The notes: generated from the letters alone by a model not told the origin. Positions 12,943 to 22,405 are shown, numbered from the stretch's first letter. The stretch is 36,457 nucleotides of DNA from SKPT01 sp040905445 (GCA_040905445.1 JBBDRN010000018.1:1-36457); one strand, 5' to 3'. Made by a program: numbers and translations.

Positions 12943-14223
12943 ATGGCGCTTGGATCCCAGTCCATGGTTTCACGTGGGTTGCGAGGGGGAGGAAGCCGAC
13001 GCGGCGGGCGTCGTCGGCGAAACCGCTGGCCCTGGGTGGCGCTGGCCGTGCTGGGCGTCATTTTCGGGGCCGTCTACCTGAGCAACACCGAACGGCCCGC
13101 CGGGGCACTGGCGGGCCCGGGCGGGGAACGGACGGAGGAGGTGTCGACCTCGATCAGCGCGCGGGCCGGCGGGCCGGAGCGTGCGGACGCGACGGGCGGG
13201 AATGACACCCCGAGTCCGGATGCCTCCCACCGCGTCGAGACCTCGTCGCCCTCACCGGAGCCGTCGCCCGCGATGGTGCGCCCGCGCCCGCGATCGGTGG
13301 CGGAGCTGCCGCCGCCGCAGTCCATCCCCGCCGACACCAACACCGACATCGCAGCCGACGATGCCCCGGGCGATACCGCCGGCGCGTCGGCCCCGTCGCC
13401 GCGCGAGCAGGCGTCTTCCGCGCCCGCGCCGCCCAGCCGTCGGCCCAGCGGGGCGCTCGCCCGTACCTACGACGAGGCCTTGGCCACGGCGGACGACGGC
13501 GACCCGGTCGCGGCCAGGACGATGCTCTCGCGGCTGCTCTTTGACCACGCTCACGAGCTCTCCCCCGGCGAGGCCCGCGCGGTGCGCGAGCAACTCGCCC
13601 GGCTCAACGACCGTCTCATCTTCTCCTCGAACATCCGCCGTGACGATCCCGTCGCCGCCAGCCACGAGGTCGTGCGCGGCGAGCTGCTCGGGTCGATCGC
13701 GCGGCACTACGGCCTGACGTACCGGATCCTGGAGCGGATCAACGGCCTGGACGCCCGCAGCCTGCAGGTCGGCCAGAGCATCAAGGTGCTCAAGGGCCCG
13801 TTCCACGCCCGGATCATCAAGAGCCAGTTCCTGATGGACGTCTACCTCGAGTCGCCCGACGGCGAGCCGCTGTTCGTCCGCAGCTTCAGCGTCGGCCTCG
13901 GCGAGGAGGACTCGACGCCGACCGGCCGCTGGGTCGTGACCCCGGGCCGCAAGGTGGTGGATCCCGATTGGCGCAACCCGCGCACGGGCGAATACTTCTC
14001 CAGCGACGACCCGAACAACCCGATCGGCAGCCACTGGATCGCCCTCACCGGGATCGACGAGGAGAACCGCGAGATGCGCGGCTACGGGATCCACGGCACG
14101 ATCGACGCCGAATCGATCGGCGAGCAACGCTCGATGGGCTGCATCCGCCTCGCGGACGGCGACATCGAGCTCGTGTTCGACATGCTCGTCGCCGGCCAGA
14201 GCACCGTCGAAGTGCTGCCGTAG
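12943..14223 (+). CDS. LysM and L,D-transpeptidase (YkuD) domain protein
   Basis: The predicted product is 426 residues, anchored by one helix at about 29-47 after an Arg-rich cytoplasmic start, with a long disordered Pro/Ala/Ser region to about 170. A LysM-like domain follows (ASHEVVRGELLGSIARHYGLTYRILERINGL...LQVGQSIKVL). The C-terminal YkuD catalytic domain contains GIHGTIDAESIG and the RSMGCIRL signature, with His384 and Cys400 as catalytic pair. Family members make 3-3 peptidoglycan cross-links or attach proteins to peptidoglycan in the periplasm. The start at 12943 is chosen over an upstream in-frame ATG at 12862 because GGAGAAGGAG lies 8 bases before it. It follows rarA by 136 bases. 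Confidence 0.9.
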   Translation: MALGSQSMVSRGLRGGGSRRGGRRRRNRWPWVALAVLGVIFGAVYLSNTERPAGALAGPGGERTEEVSTSISARAGGPERADATGGNDTPSPDASHRVETSSPSPEPSPAMVRPRPRSVAELPPPQSIPADTNTDIAADDAPGDTAGASAPSPREQASSAPAPPSRRPSGALARTYDEALATADDGDPVAARTMLSRLLFDHAHELSPGEARAVREQLARLNDRLIFSSNIRRDDPVAASHEVVRGELLGSIARHYGLTYRILERINGLDARSLQVGQSIKVLKGPFHARIIKSQFLMDVYLESPDGEPLFVRSFSVGLGEEDSTPTGRWVVTPGRKVVDPDWRNPRTGEYFSSDDPNNPIGSHWIALTGIDEENREMRGYGIHGTIDAESIGEQRSMGCIRLADGDIELVFDMLVAGQSTVEVLP

Positions 14224-14284
14224 ACCCGGGAAAGCTCCAACACGGCTCGCCGCGGCGCCGCCAGGGGTGGTACCCGCATTTGAC

Positions 14285-15724
14285 TCAGAGCAACGGCGAC
14301 GCCAGCGCTGCGGCGCTCTCGGCGTACTGCGTTAGCGTGCCGCGCCGGCGCCAGGCGTCGGGTGAGATCTGCCGCGAACGGGCCAGGTAGCCCTGCTGGA
14401 CGAAGCGCAGCTCGGCGGTGACGGCCGGGCCATAGAGCAGCACGTTGATCTCGAAGTTGAGGTAGAACGACCGGATGTCGATGTTGGCCGAGCCCAGCAG
14501 GGCGAACGCGTCGTCGACGGTGATGGTCTTGGCGTGCAGCAGCCCGCCGTGGTATTGGTGAAGCTGCACGCCCATGTCCATAAGCGGCTCGTAGTAGTAG
14601 CGCCCCGCCGCGGCGACGAGCGGGTGGTCGGACCGGGCGGGCATCACGATCGTCACCTCGGCGCCGCGGTCCACCGCCATGCCCAGCGCGGTCATCGTCG
14701 CCTCGTCGGGCACAAGGTAGGGCGTCGTCATCACGATCTTGCGCCGGGCGGTGTTCAACGCCGCGAGCAGAACGCGGCGGAAGGTCTCGGCCTCATGGCT
14801 GGGCCCGGTGGGCACGACCTGCGCGGCAATGTTGCCCGCGGCCTGGATGGGCGGAAACAGGTCCTCGCTCTGCAACGGCACGCCCGTCTCGAAGACCCAG
14901 TCGTCGAGGAACGTGGCCTGGAGTTGGGCCACGAGGGGCCCCGTGAACCGGGCCGACAGGTCCAGCCACTTGCCCGCCCGGCTGTGGCCGTAGTCCTCGA
15001 CCACGATGTTGTGGCTGCCGGTGTAGGCGAGGCGGCCGTCGATGACGGCGATCTTGCGATGGTTGCGCAGGTCGATGCGCGAAAGCTTGCGCCGCCAGAG
15101 CTGCACAGGCAGGGCGGGCACGACCTCGACGCCCAGTTGCGTCAGCTCACCGGGCACGCTGGAGTGAAACAGGGGGCGCGAGCCGGCGGCGTCGGCCATG
15201 AGGCGACACTTGACGCCGCGCCCCGCGGCGCGCCTGAGCGCGTCGATGACGCGCATGCCGTTGTCGTCCGGCCGGAAGATGTAGAACAGCAGGTGCACGT
15301 GCCGCTCGGCGGCGTCGATGTCGGCGACGAGGCGGTCGATCATCGCCGGCGTCTCGGGCAGCAGCTCCATCGCGTTGCCGCCGACGATCGGGTTGCCGGA
15401 GATCTGCTCGGCCTGGGTGACCATGTTCTCCTGCTCGGGCAGGAGCACGGGTCGCTCGATGTAAGGCCGCAGCTCCGCCTCGCGTTCGGGCATGCGCGCC
15501 AACAGCACCCGCCGGTGCGACCGCGCCCGCTCGCGGCCGAGGAAGCTGACGCCCACGAACAGGTAGACCACGAGCCCGACGATGGGCAGGAAGAAGATCA
15601 TCGTCAGCCACGCCAGCCCCGTCGCGGGGGGAAAGCGCCGGCGCAGGATCACCGGGACCATGCCGATGCGCACGGCCCACTCCAGCACGGGATACAGCAC
15701 GAGCCCTTGCCACAGCCAATCCAT
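14285..15724 (-). CDS. cls: Cardiolipin synthase (phospholipase D family)
   Basis: The predicted product is 479 residues. Two N-terminal membrane helices (about 4-28 and 36-60, with FFLPIVGLVVYLFVG) precede two phospholipase D HKD motifs: HRKIAVID at 222-229 and HAKTITVD at 397-404, each followed by GSHN or GSAN. This is the bacterial cardiolipin synthase A layout, which condenses two phosphatidylglycerols into cardiolipin in the membrane. It is the last gene of a minus-strand run (TPR protein, holB, cls) with gaps of 67 and 72 bases. It is convergent with the L,D-transpeptidase gene. Confidence 0.92.
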   Translation of the reverse strand: MDWLWQGLVLYPVLEWAVRIGMVPVILRRRFPPATGLAWLTMIFFLPIVGLVVYLFVGVSFLGRERARSHRRVLLARMPEREAELRPYIERPVLLPEQENMVTQAEQISGNPIVGGNAMELLPETPAMIDRLVADIDAAERHVHLLFYIFRPDDNGMRVIDALRRAAGRGVKCRLMADAAGSRPLFHSSVPGELTQLGVEVVPALPVQLWRRKLSRIDLRNHRKIAVIDGRLAYTGSHNIVVEDYGHSRAGKWLDLSARFTGPLVAQLQATFLDDWVFETGVPLQSEDLFPPIQAAGNIAAQVVPTGPSHEAETFRRVLLAALNTARRKIVMTTPYLVPDEATMTALGMAVDRGAEVTIVMPARSDHPLVAAAGRYYYEPLMDMGVQLHQYHGGLLHAKTITVDDAFALLGSANIDIRSFYLNFEINVLLYGPAVTAELRFVQQGYLARSRQISPDAWRRRGTLTQYAESAAALASPLL

Positions 15725-15796
15725 GGGGGGAAGCGTAGCCGCTGCGGGCGCGCGGTGCCGGATGGGGAGCGGAGAGAGGAAGTCGGGGCGGGGGCG

Positions 15797-16960
15797 TCAT
15801 CGCTGGGGAGGCGTCGCGAACGCACCCAGCGCCTCGGCGACGCGCAGCGCCAGGTCGTCGCACACCAGAGCAAGGTTGACGTTCGCATCAAGCATCCCGC
15901 GCGCCTCCTGCACCGCGTCGATCACCGCCACCCAGCGCTCCAGCTCGTCGGCGTCGGCGCCATCGGCGCGCCCGGCCGCGCCGTGCAGCCGCTGCCGCGC
16001 GTAGCCGGCGAGCACGGCGAACAACTGCTCGGCGCCGAGACGATTGGCGGCCTCTTTCGAGGCGTTGGCGTGGCGCTTGACCCACGTCTGGGCGAAGCCG
16101 TCGATCCGCTCCGCCATCGCGCCGCCGAGCGTCCCGCTGGGTTTGGCGGCGGCCATGTCGGCGAGCTGGCGATCGATGACGTCCACCCACTCGCCCAGCC
16201 CGTACGCCGCCGCCATCGCCGCGCGCCCGATGCTGCCGCTCGCGACCGCAGCGACGCGGGCCCGCTCCGGCTCGTCCATCCCCGGGGCCGCGCGCGCCAG
16301 CCACTGCACCACGACCTCGTCGGCGAGCGGAACGAATGCGACGCGTTGGCATCGGCTGCGGATGGTCGGCAGCAGGCGATCTTCGCTCGACGTCACCAGC
16401 ACGAGCGTCGTGCCCGCCGGCGGCTCCTCCAGCGTCTTGAGCAGCAGGTTCTGTCCCGTCGGGTTGAGCAGCTCCGCCTCGTCGACGATGAACACCTTGC
16501 CATGGTTGAGCGCGGCCGCGCGGTACGCCGGCTCGAGCAGCGTGTCGCGCAGCACCTCCACGGGAATCTGCGTCAGCTTGCGGTCGCGGATGCGCTTGTC
16601 GTCGTGGTAGCGCGCCAGCTCCTTGGTGACCACGTGCAGATCGGGATGCGCCCCGGCAGCGAAGTCCGCGGATTCCAATCCGGGGGCTTCATCCCCCGTT
16701 GCGGTGCCGGCGTCGTCGGCCGCGCCCTCCGACGCTTGGCTCATGAGCCGGCACGACGGGCACGAGCCGCACGCGGCGAGCCGGCCGGCGAGATCGCGCA
16801 CCGGGTCATGGCACAGCAGCACGCGGGCGAGCGCGATGGCCGTCGTGAACTTCCCCACGCCCGCGGGGCCGTGAAAGATAAAGGCATGGTGCAGCCGCCC
16901 GCTGGCGAGCTGCGTCTGCAGCACGTCGACTGCCTGAGGTTGGCCAAGGATCCGGTCCAT
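15797..16960 (-). CDS. holB: DNA polymerase III subunit delta'
   Basis: The delta' subunit is part of the clamp loader. The predicted product is 387 residues. N-terminus MDRILGQPQAVDVLQTQLASGRLHHAFIFHG leads to GPAGVGKFT (31-39). Four zinc-ligand cysteines are at 50, 64, 67 and 70 (CGSCPSC). Later motifs are FIVDEAELLNPTGQNLLLKTLEEPP and a degenerate LLPTIRSRCQRVAF sensor region. Between the zinc knuckle and HPDLHVV lies an extra segment of about 25 residues, part of which (PGLESADF) is coded by a family C palindrome at 16661-16690. The start at 16960 fits the family N-terminus. Confidence 0.92.
   Translation of the reverse strand: MDRILGQPQAVDVLQTQLASGRLHHAFIFHGPAGVGKFTTAIALARVLLCHDPVRDLAGRLAACGSCPSCRLMSQASEGAADDAGTATGDEAPGLESADFAAGAHPDLHVVTKELARYHDDKRIRDRKLTQIPVEVLRDTLLEPAYRAAALNHGKVFIVDEAELLNPTGQNLLLKTLEEPPAGTTLVLVTSSEDRLLPTIRSRCQRVAFVPLADEVVVQWLARAAPGMDEPERARVAAVASGSIGRAAMAAAYGLGEWVDVIDRQLADMAAAKPSGTLGGAMAERIDGFAQTWVKRHANASKEAANRLGAEQLFAVLAGYARQRLHGAAGRADGADADELERWVAVIDAVQEARGMLDANVNLALVCDDLALRVAEALGAFATPPQR
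16661..16690. repeat. Family C palindrome inside holB
   Basis: A 12-bp stem GAAGTCCGCGGA/TCCGGGGGCTTC (one G-T pair, one mismatch) with loop TTCCAA. It is the same design as the copies at 8918 and 9833 and is read in frame as PGLESADF in a loop of DnaX-like protein delta'. Confidence 0.75.
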
Positions 16961-17027
16961 CAGCGTCAATGCTAGCACCGTGGCGCCGCCGCAGCTTCCG
17001 CCCCCCCTGCCCCGGGGCAAACGGGGG

Positions 17028-19742
17028 CTACTCCAGAAACCGTCCCACGCGGGCGGCGGGGTCGAGTTGCTGCGCCCGCCTCGCCGCGGCCGCGGCATCC
17101 TCCGCCCGGCCGAGGCGGCTGTACAGCGCGGCCAGGCGCACGTGATGCTGCGCCCGGTCCGGCTCCAGCAGCGGCATCGCCTCGAGGTGGTGCAGCGCCT
17201 CGTCCATGTCCCGCCGCTGCAGCGCGATCGCCCCGGCAAGCTCGCGGTAGTCGGCGTTGTAAGGCTCGCGATAGAGCGCCCGCTTGATTGCCTCGCCCGC
17301 CTCGTCCAGCCGGCCCGCCGCGCGGTGCCGCCGCGCCAGTTGCAGCGCCCAGCGCCCATGTTCGAGCTGTCGGTCGTCCAGATGCTGGAGCGCCGCGATC
17401 AGCTCCTGCTCCTGCCCGGCGTCGAGCGCCAGCTCCAGCATCGCTTCGTGCGGCCAGGGATCCACCGGCCGGGCGTCCGCATAGCGACGCACCAACTCGC
17501 GGGCCCGCGCCGGCTCGGCCTGCTCGACGGCGAAGCGCGCCACGACACGCAGCGCCTCCGGATGCGCCCCCGCCTCCTCGATCAACTCGCTCAGCGCATC
17601 GACCGTCAGCTCGCGCTCGCCCCCGATGATCGCCCGCTGCGCTTCGTTCGGCGGCTGCGGCGCCAGCCCCCACGCCTCGACCTGCTCGTGCGCCCAGTCC
17701 AGGAACGCCTCCGTGAACGTCGCCGCGCTGACGCCGGTCACCGCCTCGAGCGAGCGGACGTCGCCCATGCCCTCGGCCTGCGCGTCGAGCAGCTCCAGGA
17801 CCGCGTCGCGCCCGAACTGCTCGACGATGAATTCGTACATCCAGTGCGACTGCGCATACGCCAGCGGCCGATCTCGCGGCGTGCGCGGGCGTACGAAGCC
17901 CCAGATGATGTTGTCGAGGTCGAACAGCTCGTCCTCGTGCAGCGCCCAGGCAAGCAGGCGATGCGTCGCGTAGTCGCGCTGGCGGCGCTCGTACGCGATG
18001 CCCGCCGCCTCCGTCAGCCAGTGGGCGACGCGGTTGCGCGTCTGCGAGAGGTTGATCGTGTGCACATATTCGTGACGCATCACGTTGTGCCAGTCGAACG
18101 TGCCGCGCTGCTGCGAGCCCTCACGAGGCGGGGCAAAGGCGATGACGGGGCCCGTCGCCGCCGCCACCGTCCATATCTCCGGCAGCCCGGTGATCCGCAC
18201 GCCGAACCACTGCGCGTCGGGCATGAGGTCGATCTGCGTCTTGCGGACCGGCTCGTGCTCGAACGCGGCCGTCAGCTCATCGTGAATCGCCTCGACCTCG
18301 CGCGCCACGTCGCGGGCCAGGACGGTGTCGATGCCCGGTTTGTAGGTGATGATGAAGTGCTCGGTCTCGATGCGCTGGTGGACGCTGAGAAGCTGCTCGA
18401 CGAGGTGAAGCTGGTTGGCGGCCCGGCGGTCGAACGGGTCCAGCCTCGCGGCGCGGGCCAGCTCGACGCGGGCGTCGTCGTCGCGCCCGGCCTGCATGAG
18501 CAGCAGCCCCAGCTCGACCCGCGCCGCCGGGTCATTGGGCTGACGCGCCAGCGCCTCGCGCAGCATCGCCTCCGCCAGCTCGTACTGCCGCGCCAGCGAC
18601 AGGTAGCGCCCGGCGAGGAAGTGCGCCAGCGGATTCCGCGGCGCGACGCGCTCGAAGCGCTCCAGCGCCGCGGCCAGCGCCGCCTCGTCGTGGCTCAGCG
18701 CCGCGGCCGCGACATCCAGCGCCAGCAGTTCGCGCTGCGCGGGGTAGCGCTCAAGCGCGGGCGCCACGGCCGCGGCCGCGCCCTCCGGGTCGCGCTGCAC
18801 GAGCCGCATGTGCGCCTCGACGGCCTGGGCGAGCAAGTGGTCGTCGTTGATAAGCCGCAGTTGCTCAATCGCCTCCTCGCTGCGGTCGAAATCGAACGAG
18901 AGCGCCGCCCGGCGGCCGAGCAGGTACCACGCTTCGCCGGCCTGCGGATTGAGCGCCAGCGCTTCGAGCAGCGCTTCGATGCCCTCGCCGGTGTTGTCCT
19001 TCTCCAGCAGCAGCCGCCCCTCGGCGACGTACGCCGGCCAGTAGAGCGGGTCGTGGCGATCGCGTGCAGCCGCCAGCAGGTTGAGCGCGCGCTGGTAGTC
19101 CTCCGCGGGTCGGCCCTCCAGCCGGGCGAGCATCGTGATCGCCTCCGCCAGCGCCGTCCACGCCTCGGCCGGAGGCAGCGCCGAGCCCTGCGGCGGGCGC
19201 TGCGCGTGGCGCAGCGGGTCCAGCTCGTCCACCGCTTCGCCCAGTTGCCCCATCGCCTCGTGCGCCCGCGCCCGCAACAGCCGCGCGGCGATGCTCGCGT
19301 CCTCGCCCAGCAGCGCGAGCGTGCGCTCCGGCTCGCCGCGCCACAGCGCCGCCTCGGCGCGCACCATCGCCTCCGCCGCGTCGTCCGCCAGCGCGTCGGC
19401 GTCGAGCTCGAAGCGCAGCAGCGCCAGCCGGGCGCGCTCGTCGACCGTCAGCGCCGCCTCGTCGAGCTGCTCCCACCGGCCGTGAAAGATGCGCAGCCGA
19501 CGCTGCTCGTCCCCGGTCGTCAGCGCATCGTCGAGCAGGCGGTCGACCAGCGGCGACGGCTCGACCCGCTCCCCCACCGCCGGCTCCGCCGCCACCTCGG
19601 TCGCCAGCTCGCCCGGGGGGTGGAGCTCCTCCTCGGTCGGCGGCTCGGCGTCCGCCGCCACCGCCGCTCCCGCCGTCAAGGCGCCTGGCAGCGCGATCAC
19701 CAGGGCCATCATCACAGCCGCACGCTCAACCGCTCGCATCAT
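17028..19742 (-). CDS. Secreted TPR protein with HExxH metallopeptidase-like domain
   Basis: The predicted product is 904 residues. A signal peptide at about 1-30 (MMRAVERAAVMMALVIALPGALTAGAAVA) is followed by many tetratricopeptide repeats (for example NPQAGEAWYLLGRRAAL, QPNDPAARVELGLLLMQAGRDDDARVELARAARLDP). A central domain carries RHEYVHTINL (His557-Glu558-x2-His561) and WLTEAAG with Glu578, the gluzincin metal-site pattern of the peptidase MA/DUF1570 type. TPRs resume to the C-terminus. It is probably periplasmic or surface-exposed; proteolysis is plausible but unproven. The start at 19742 has GAGG 6 bases upstream. It heads a likely operon with holB and cls. Confidence 0.82.
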   Translation of the reverse strand: MMRAVERAAVMMALVIALPGALTAGAAVAADAEPPTEEELHPPGELATEVAAEPAVGERVEPSPLVDRLLDDALTTGDEQRRLRIFHGRWEQLDEAALTVDERARLALLRFELDADALADDAAEAMVRAEAALWRGEPERTLALLGEDASIAARLLRARAHEAMGQLGEAVDELDPLRHAQRPPQGSALPPAEAWTALAEAITMLARLEGRPAEDYQRALNLLAAARDRHDPLYWPAYVAEGRLLLEKDNTGEGIEALLEALALNPQAGEAWYLLGRRAALSFDFDRSEEAIEQLRLINDDHLLAQAVEAHMRLVQRDPEGAAAAVAPALERYPAQRELLALDVAAAALSHDEAALAAALERFERVAPRNPLAHFLAGRYLSLARQYELAEAMLREALARQPNDPAARVELGLLLMQAGRDDDARVELARAARLDPFDRRAANQLHLVEQLLSVHQRIETEHFIITYKPGIDTVLARDVAREVEAIHDELTAAFEHEPVRKTQIDLMPDAQWFGVRITGLPEIWTVAAATGPVIAFAPPREGSQQRGTFDWHNVMRHEYVHTINLSQTRNRVAHWLTEAAGIAYERRQRDYATHRLLAWALHEDELFDLDNIIWGFVRPRTPRDRPLAYAQSHWMYEFIVEQFGRDAVLELLDAQAEGMGDVRSLEAVTGVSAATFTEAFLDWAHEQVEAWGLAPQPPNEAQRAIIGGERELTVDALSELIEEAGAHPEALRVVARFAVEQAEPARARELVRRYADARPVDPWPHEAMLELALDAGQEQELIAALQHLDDRQLEHGRWALQLARRHRAAGRLDEAGEAIKRALYREPYNADYRELAGAIALQRRDMDEALHHLEAMPLLEPDRAQHHVRLAALYSRLGRAEDAAAAARRAQQLDPAARVGRFLE

Positions 19743-19755
19743 GTCACGCCTCACC

Positions 19756-19830
19756 GTAGGGTCCGCTGGGCGGACCATCGCACCCCGCCGCGGAGTGCAT
19801 GCCCGACAAAGTCCGTCCAGCGGACTCTAC
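19756..19830. repeat. Family E inverted doublet, copy 2
   Basis: GTAGGGTCCGC-x3-GCGGACC at 19756-19776 is mirrored by GTCCGTCCAGCGGACTCTAC at 19811-19830. It lies between the divergent TPR-protein and aminotransferase genes and starts 13 bases before the TPR-protein start codon, so it falls in its leader. Confidence 0.85.
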
Positions 19831-19946
19831 GCCATCACGCCGTCCACGTCGCACGGAGGGCGCCCGCGAACCGCCCCCCTGCGCACCTGCGTGCCTGCGT
19901 GCCGTCTTTCCCCCGGCCGCCCCCTAGTCTAGGATTCGCCCTGCCC

Positions 19947-21104
19947 ATGAGTCACCAGCCAACCCCACAGCAACCCATCGACGGACCCGAGGCGTTTCCG
20001 ATCCTCGACGCGCTCGGCTTTTTCAACCACGCCGGCGTCGCCCCCATCAGCGGGCGCGCCGCGGAAACGCTGCACGCCTACGCCCGCCACGCCGCCAGCC
20101 GCGCCTACGTCGCCGGCGGGTGGCACAAGCGCATCGCCGAGATCCGCGGGCGCGTCGCGCAGCTCATCAACGCCCGCTCGCACCGCGAGATCGCGTTCAT
20201 GCCCAACACCAGCGCGGGCCTGGCGCAGGTCGCCAATGGGCTCGCCTGGCACGCCGGCGACGAGGTCGTCATCACCAACGTCGAGTACCCCGCCAACCGC
20301 TACCCGTGGGTCAACCTCGCCCGCCGCCACGGCGTCCGCGTCGTCGAGATCGCGCAGCAGCCGGACGGCCGCATCGAGCTGGACGACGTCATCGAGGCCG
20401 TCACCGACCGCACGCGCGTCGTGGCCCTGTCGCACGTGCAATACGCGTCGGGCCACCGCATCGCGCTCAAGCCCCTGGCCGACACGGTGCACCAGGTCGG
20501 GGGGTACCTGTGCGTCGACGGCATCCAGAGCGTGGGCACGATGCCGGTCGACGTGCAGACGGACGACATCGATTTTCTCGCCGCCGATGGGCACAAGTGG
20601 ATGCTCGGGCCCGAGGGCGCGGGGTTTCTGTATTGCCGGGAGGATCTCGTCGAGCTGATGGAGCCCAACGTCGTCGGCTGGATGAACATGGTCGACGCAC
20701 TGGACTTCGGCAACTACCGCTTCGAACTGCTGCCGGACGCGCGGCGCTTCGAGCCCGGCAGCTTCAACGTGCCGGGCCTGCTCGCCATGGGCGCGAGCGT
20801 GGACCTGCTGCTGGAAGTCGGGCTCGACACTGTCTGGCAGCGGATCGAGGCGCTGACGACGCACCTCTGCGACGCGCTTGAGGCCAAGGGATACCCCGTC
20901 TTCTCCCCGCGCCGCGACGCGAGGGAGCGCAGCGGCATCGTCGTCTTCGACGTGCCGGCCGCGAAGGGCGAACCCGACGCCATCGCCGCGGACCTCGCCC
21001 GCCGGGACATCATCGTGGCGGTGCGCAACGGGCGGCTGCGCGCCAGCCCGCACTACTACAACACGTGCGAGCAACTCGACCGCCTCGTCGCCGCGCTGCC
21101 CTGA
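19947..21104 (+). CDS. Class V aminotransferase family protein
   Basis: The predicted product is 385 residues, PLP-dependent and cytoplasmic. Evidence: FFNHAGVAPISGRAAETL at the N-terminus, IAFMPNTSAGLAQVANGL, VALSHVQYASGHRI, CVDGIQSVGTMPVDV with the PLP-pocket Asp, and the Schiff-base Lys217 in ADGHKWMLGPEGAGFLY. It resembles the isopenicillin-N-epimerase/cysteine-desulfurase-like branch; without the SufS/IscS active-site cysteine loop clearly visible, the substrate is unknown. The start at 19947 is the first ATG giving the family N-terminus; no good ribosome site is seen. Confidence 0.88.
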   Translation: MSHQPTPQQPIDGPEAFPILDALGFFNHAGVAPISGRAAETLHAYARHAASRAYVAGGWHKRIAEIRGRVAQLINARSHREIAFMPNTSAGLAQVANGLAWHAGDEVVITNVEYPANRYPWVNLARRHGVRVVEIAQQPDGRIELDDVIEAVTDRTRVVALSHVQYASGHRIALKPLADTVHQVGGYLCVDGIQSVGTMPVDVQTDDIDFLAADGHKWMLGPEGAGFLYCREDLVELMEPNVVGWMNMVDALDFGNYRFELLPDARRFEPGSFNVPGLLAMGASVDLLLEVGLDTVWQRIEALTTHLCDALEAKGYPVFSPRRDARERSGIVVFDVPAAKGEPDAIAADLARRDIIVAVRNGRLRASPHYYNTCEQLDRLVAALP

Positions 21105-21116
21105 GGCTGCGGAGTC

Positions 21117-21189
21117 GGGTTCCGGGATCGGAGACCGGGATCGGTCAAACGCCCCGGCCTGCATCCGCGGACCCCGAGTCCCGGAACCC
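21117..21189. repeat. Family D inverted pair between convergent genes
   Basis: GGGTTCCGGGA (from 21117) and TCCCGGAACCC (to 21189) enclose about 50 bases. It lies between the stop codons of the aminotransferase and glycosyltransferase genes and could end both transcripts. It has the same core as the rarA palindrome. Confidence 0.7.
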
Positions 21190-21202
21190 CACCCCCGCCA
21201 CG

Positions 21203-22354
21203 TCATCCCACCAGCCCGCGCCACAGCGCCAGCGTCTGCCGCGCCTGCTCCGTCGGTGCGTACCGCCGCAGCCGCTCGCGCCCGCGCTCGCGCAGCCGCT
21301 GCGCCAGCGCGGCATTGGTCAGGACGCCGCGCATCGCCTCGGCGAACGCCTGCTCGTCGGTCGGGTCGGCATATAGCGCCGCGTCGCCGAGCACCTCGGG
21401 GATGGCGGTGCGATCGCTCGCGACCACGGGCACGCCATGCCGCATCGCCTCGAGCGGCGGCAGGCCGAAGCCCTCGTAGAGGCTCGGAAACGCGAACAGG
21501 CTCGCCGAGGCGTACAGCCGCTCGAGCTCGGCGTCCGGCGCGAAGCCCGTGAACTGCACCGCATCGCCAAGGCGCAATCGCTCGGCCTCGCGTCCCGCCT
21601 CAGGGTAGCGCTCATCGGTCGAGCCGACGATCACCAGCCGCACACCCGGCAGCGCCTCGCGCAGCCGCGCGAACGCCCGCACCAGGCCCGTGACGTTCTT
21701 GTATGGATCGCATCGCCCGACATACAGCACCATGGGCCCGTCCCCCGCCCCCGCCACGCCCGTCTCACCCGCCTCCCGCGCCACATCCCCCGCCTCGCAC
21801 ACCAGCGGCGCGATGCTGTTGTAGATCACATGCACATTGCCACGGGCCACGCCCAGCTCGGCAACGATGTCGCCCGCCGAGTAGTCGCTCACGGTCACCA
21901 CCGCGTCGGCCCCGCGGCATTGCGCCCGCAGCCACGCCCGCCAAAGCCACGCGAACCGCGCCTTGCGGCTGTGCGGCAGTTGCCCGCGACAGCGCAGCGG
22001 GATCACGTCCGCGATCGTCACGACGTGGCGCAGGCCAGGTGACACGACCGGACCGAACGCGTCGGGGCTGTGCAGCAGTTCGACACCACGCCGGCGCAGC
22101 ATCCGCGCCAGCCGCACTTGGCCCATCGGCGAGGTCGGCGCGCCCGCCACGTCGATCGGCACCAGCCGCCCGGGCACCCCGCGCAGGCGGTCGTCGAGCA
22201 GCGTCTCATCATTGACCAGCATCGCCACCGGCTCGGCCTCCGCCTCCGCCAGCGCCGCCAGCCCATGCAGCAGATTGAGCGTATGCCGACCAATGCCGCT
22301 CAGCGGCACACGCGCATACCGCGCATCAACGGCAAACCGCGGCCAATCACCCAT
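21203..22354 (-). CDS. GT4 family glycosyltransferase
   Basis: The predicted product is 383 residues with the GT-B fold. Evidence: RYARVPLSGIGRHTLNLLHGL at the N-terminus, VVTVSDYSAGDI, a NSIAPL linker, VLYVGRCDPYKNVTGLVRAFARL, and the E-x7-E motif in SLYEGFGLPPLEAM (Glu294, Glu302). These are typical of retaining GT4 enzymes using nucleotide sugars, probably mannosyl or glucosyl transfer in envelope glycan synthesis; donor and acceptor are unknown. A GTG at 22360 has GGAG 9 bases upstream and could be the true start, two codons earlier. No other glycan gene is adjacent. Confidence 0.88.
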   Translation of the reverse strand: MGDWPRFAVDARYARVPLSGIGRHTLNLLHGLAALAEAEAEPVAMLVNDETLLDDRLRGVPGRLVPIDVAGAPTSPMGQVRLARMLRRRGVELLHSPDAFGPVVSPGLRHVVTIADVIPLRCRGQLPHSRKARFAWLWRAWLRAQCRGADAVVTVSDYSAGDIVAELGVARGNVHVIYNSIAPLVCEAGDVAREAGETGVAGAGDGPMVLYVGRCDPYKNVTGLVRAFARLREALPGVRLVIVGSTDERYPEAGREAERLRLGDAVQFTGFAPDAELERLYASASLFAFPSLYEGFGLPPLEAMRHGVPVVASDRTAIPEVLGDAALYADPTDEQAFAEAMRGVLTNAALAQRLRERGRERLRRYAPTEQARQTLALWRGLVG

Positions 22355-22405
22355 CAACACACAACCCCGATCTCCCGTTGGCCATCGAGATGGCGGTGTT
22401 CAAGA

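Noticed and set aside
16980..21104. A very long open frame on the plus strand across the TPR-protein gene and the aminotransferase
   Set aside because: Up to about 19740 it is the antisense shadow of the TPR protein, with Arg/Gln/His-rich content and no domain. Only its last part, from 19947, is the real aminotransferase.
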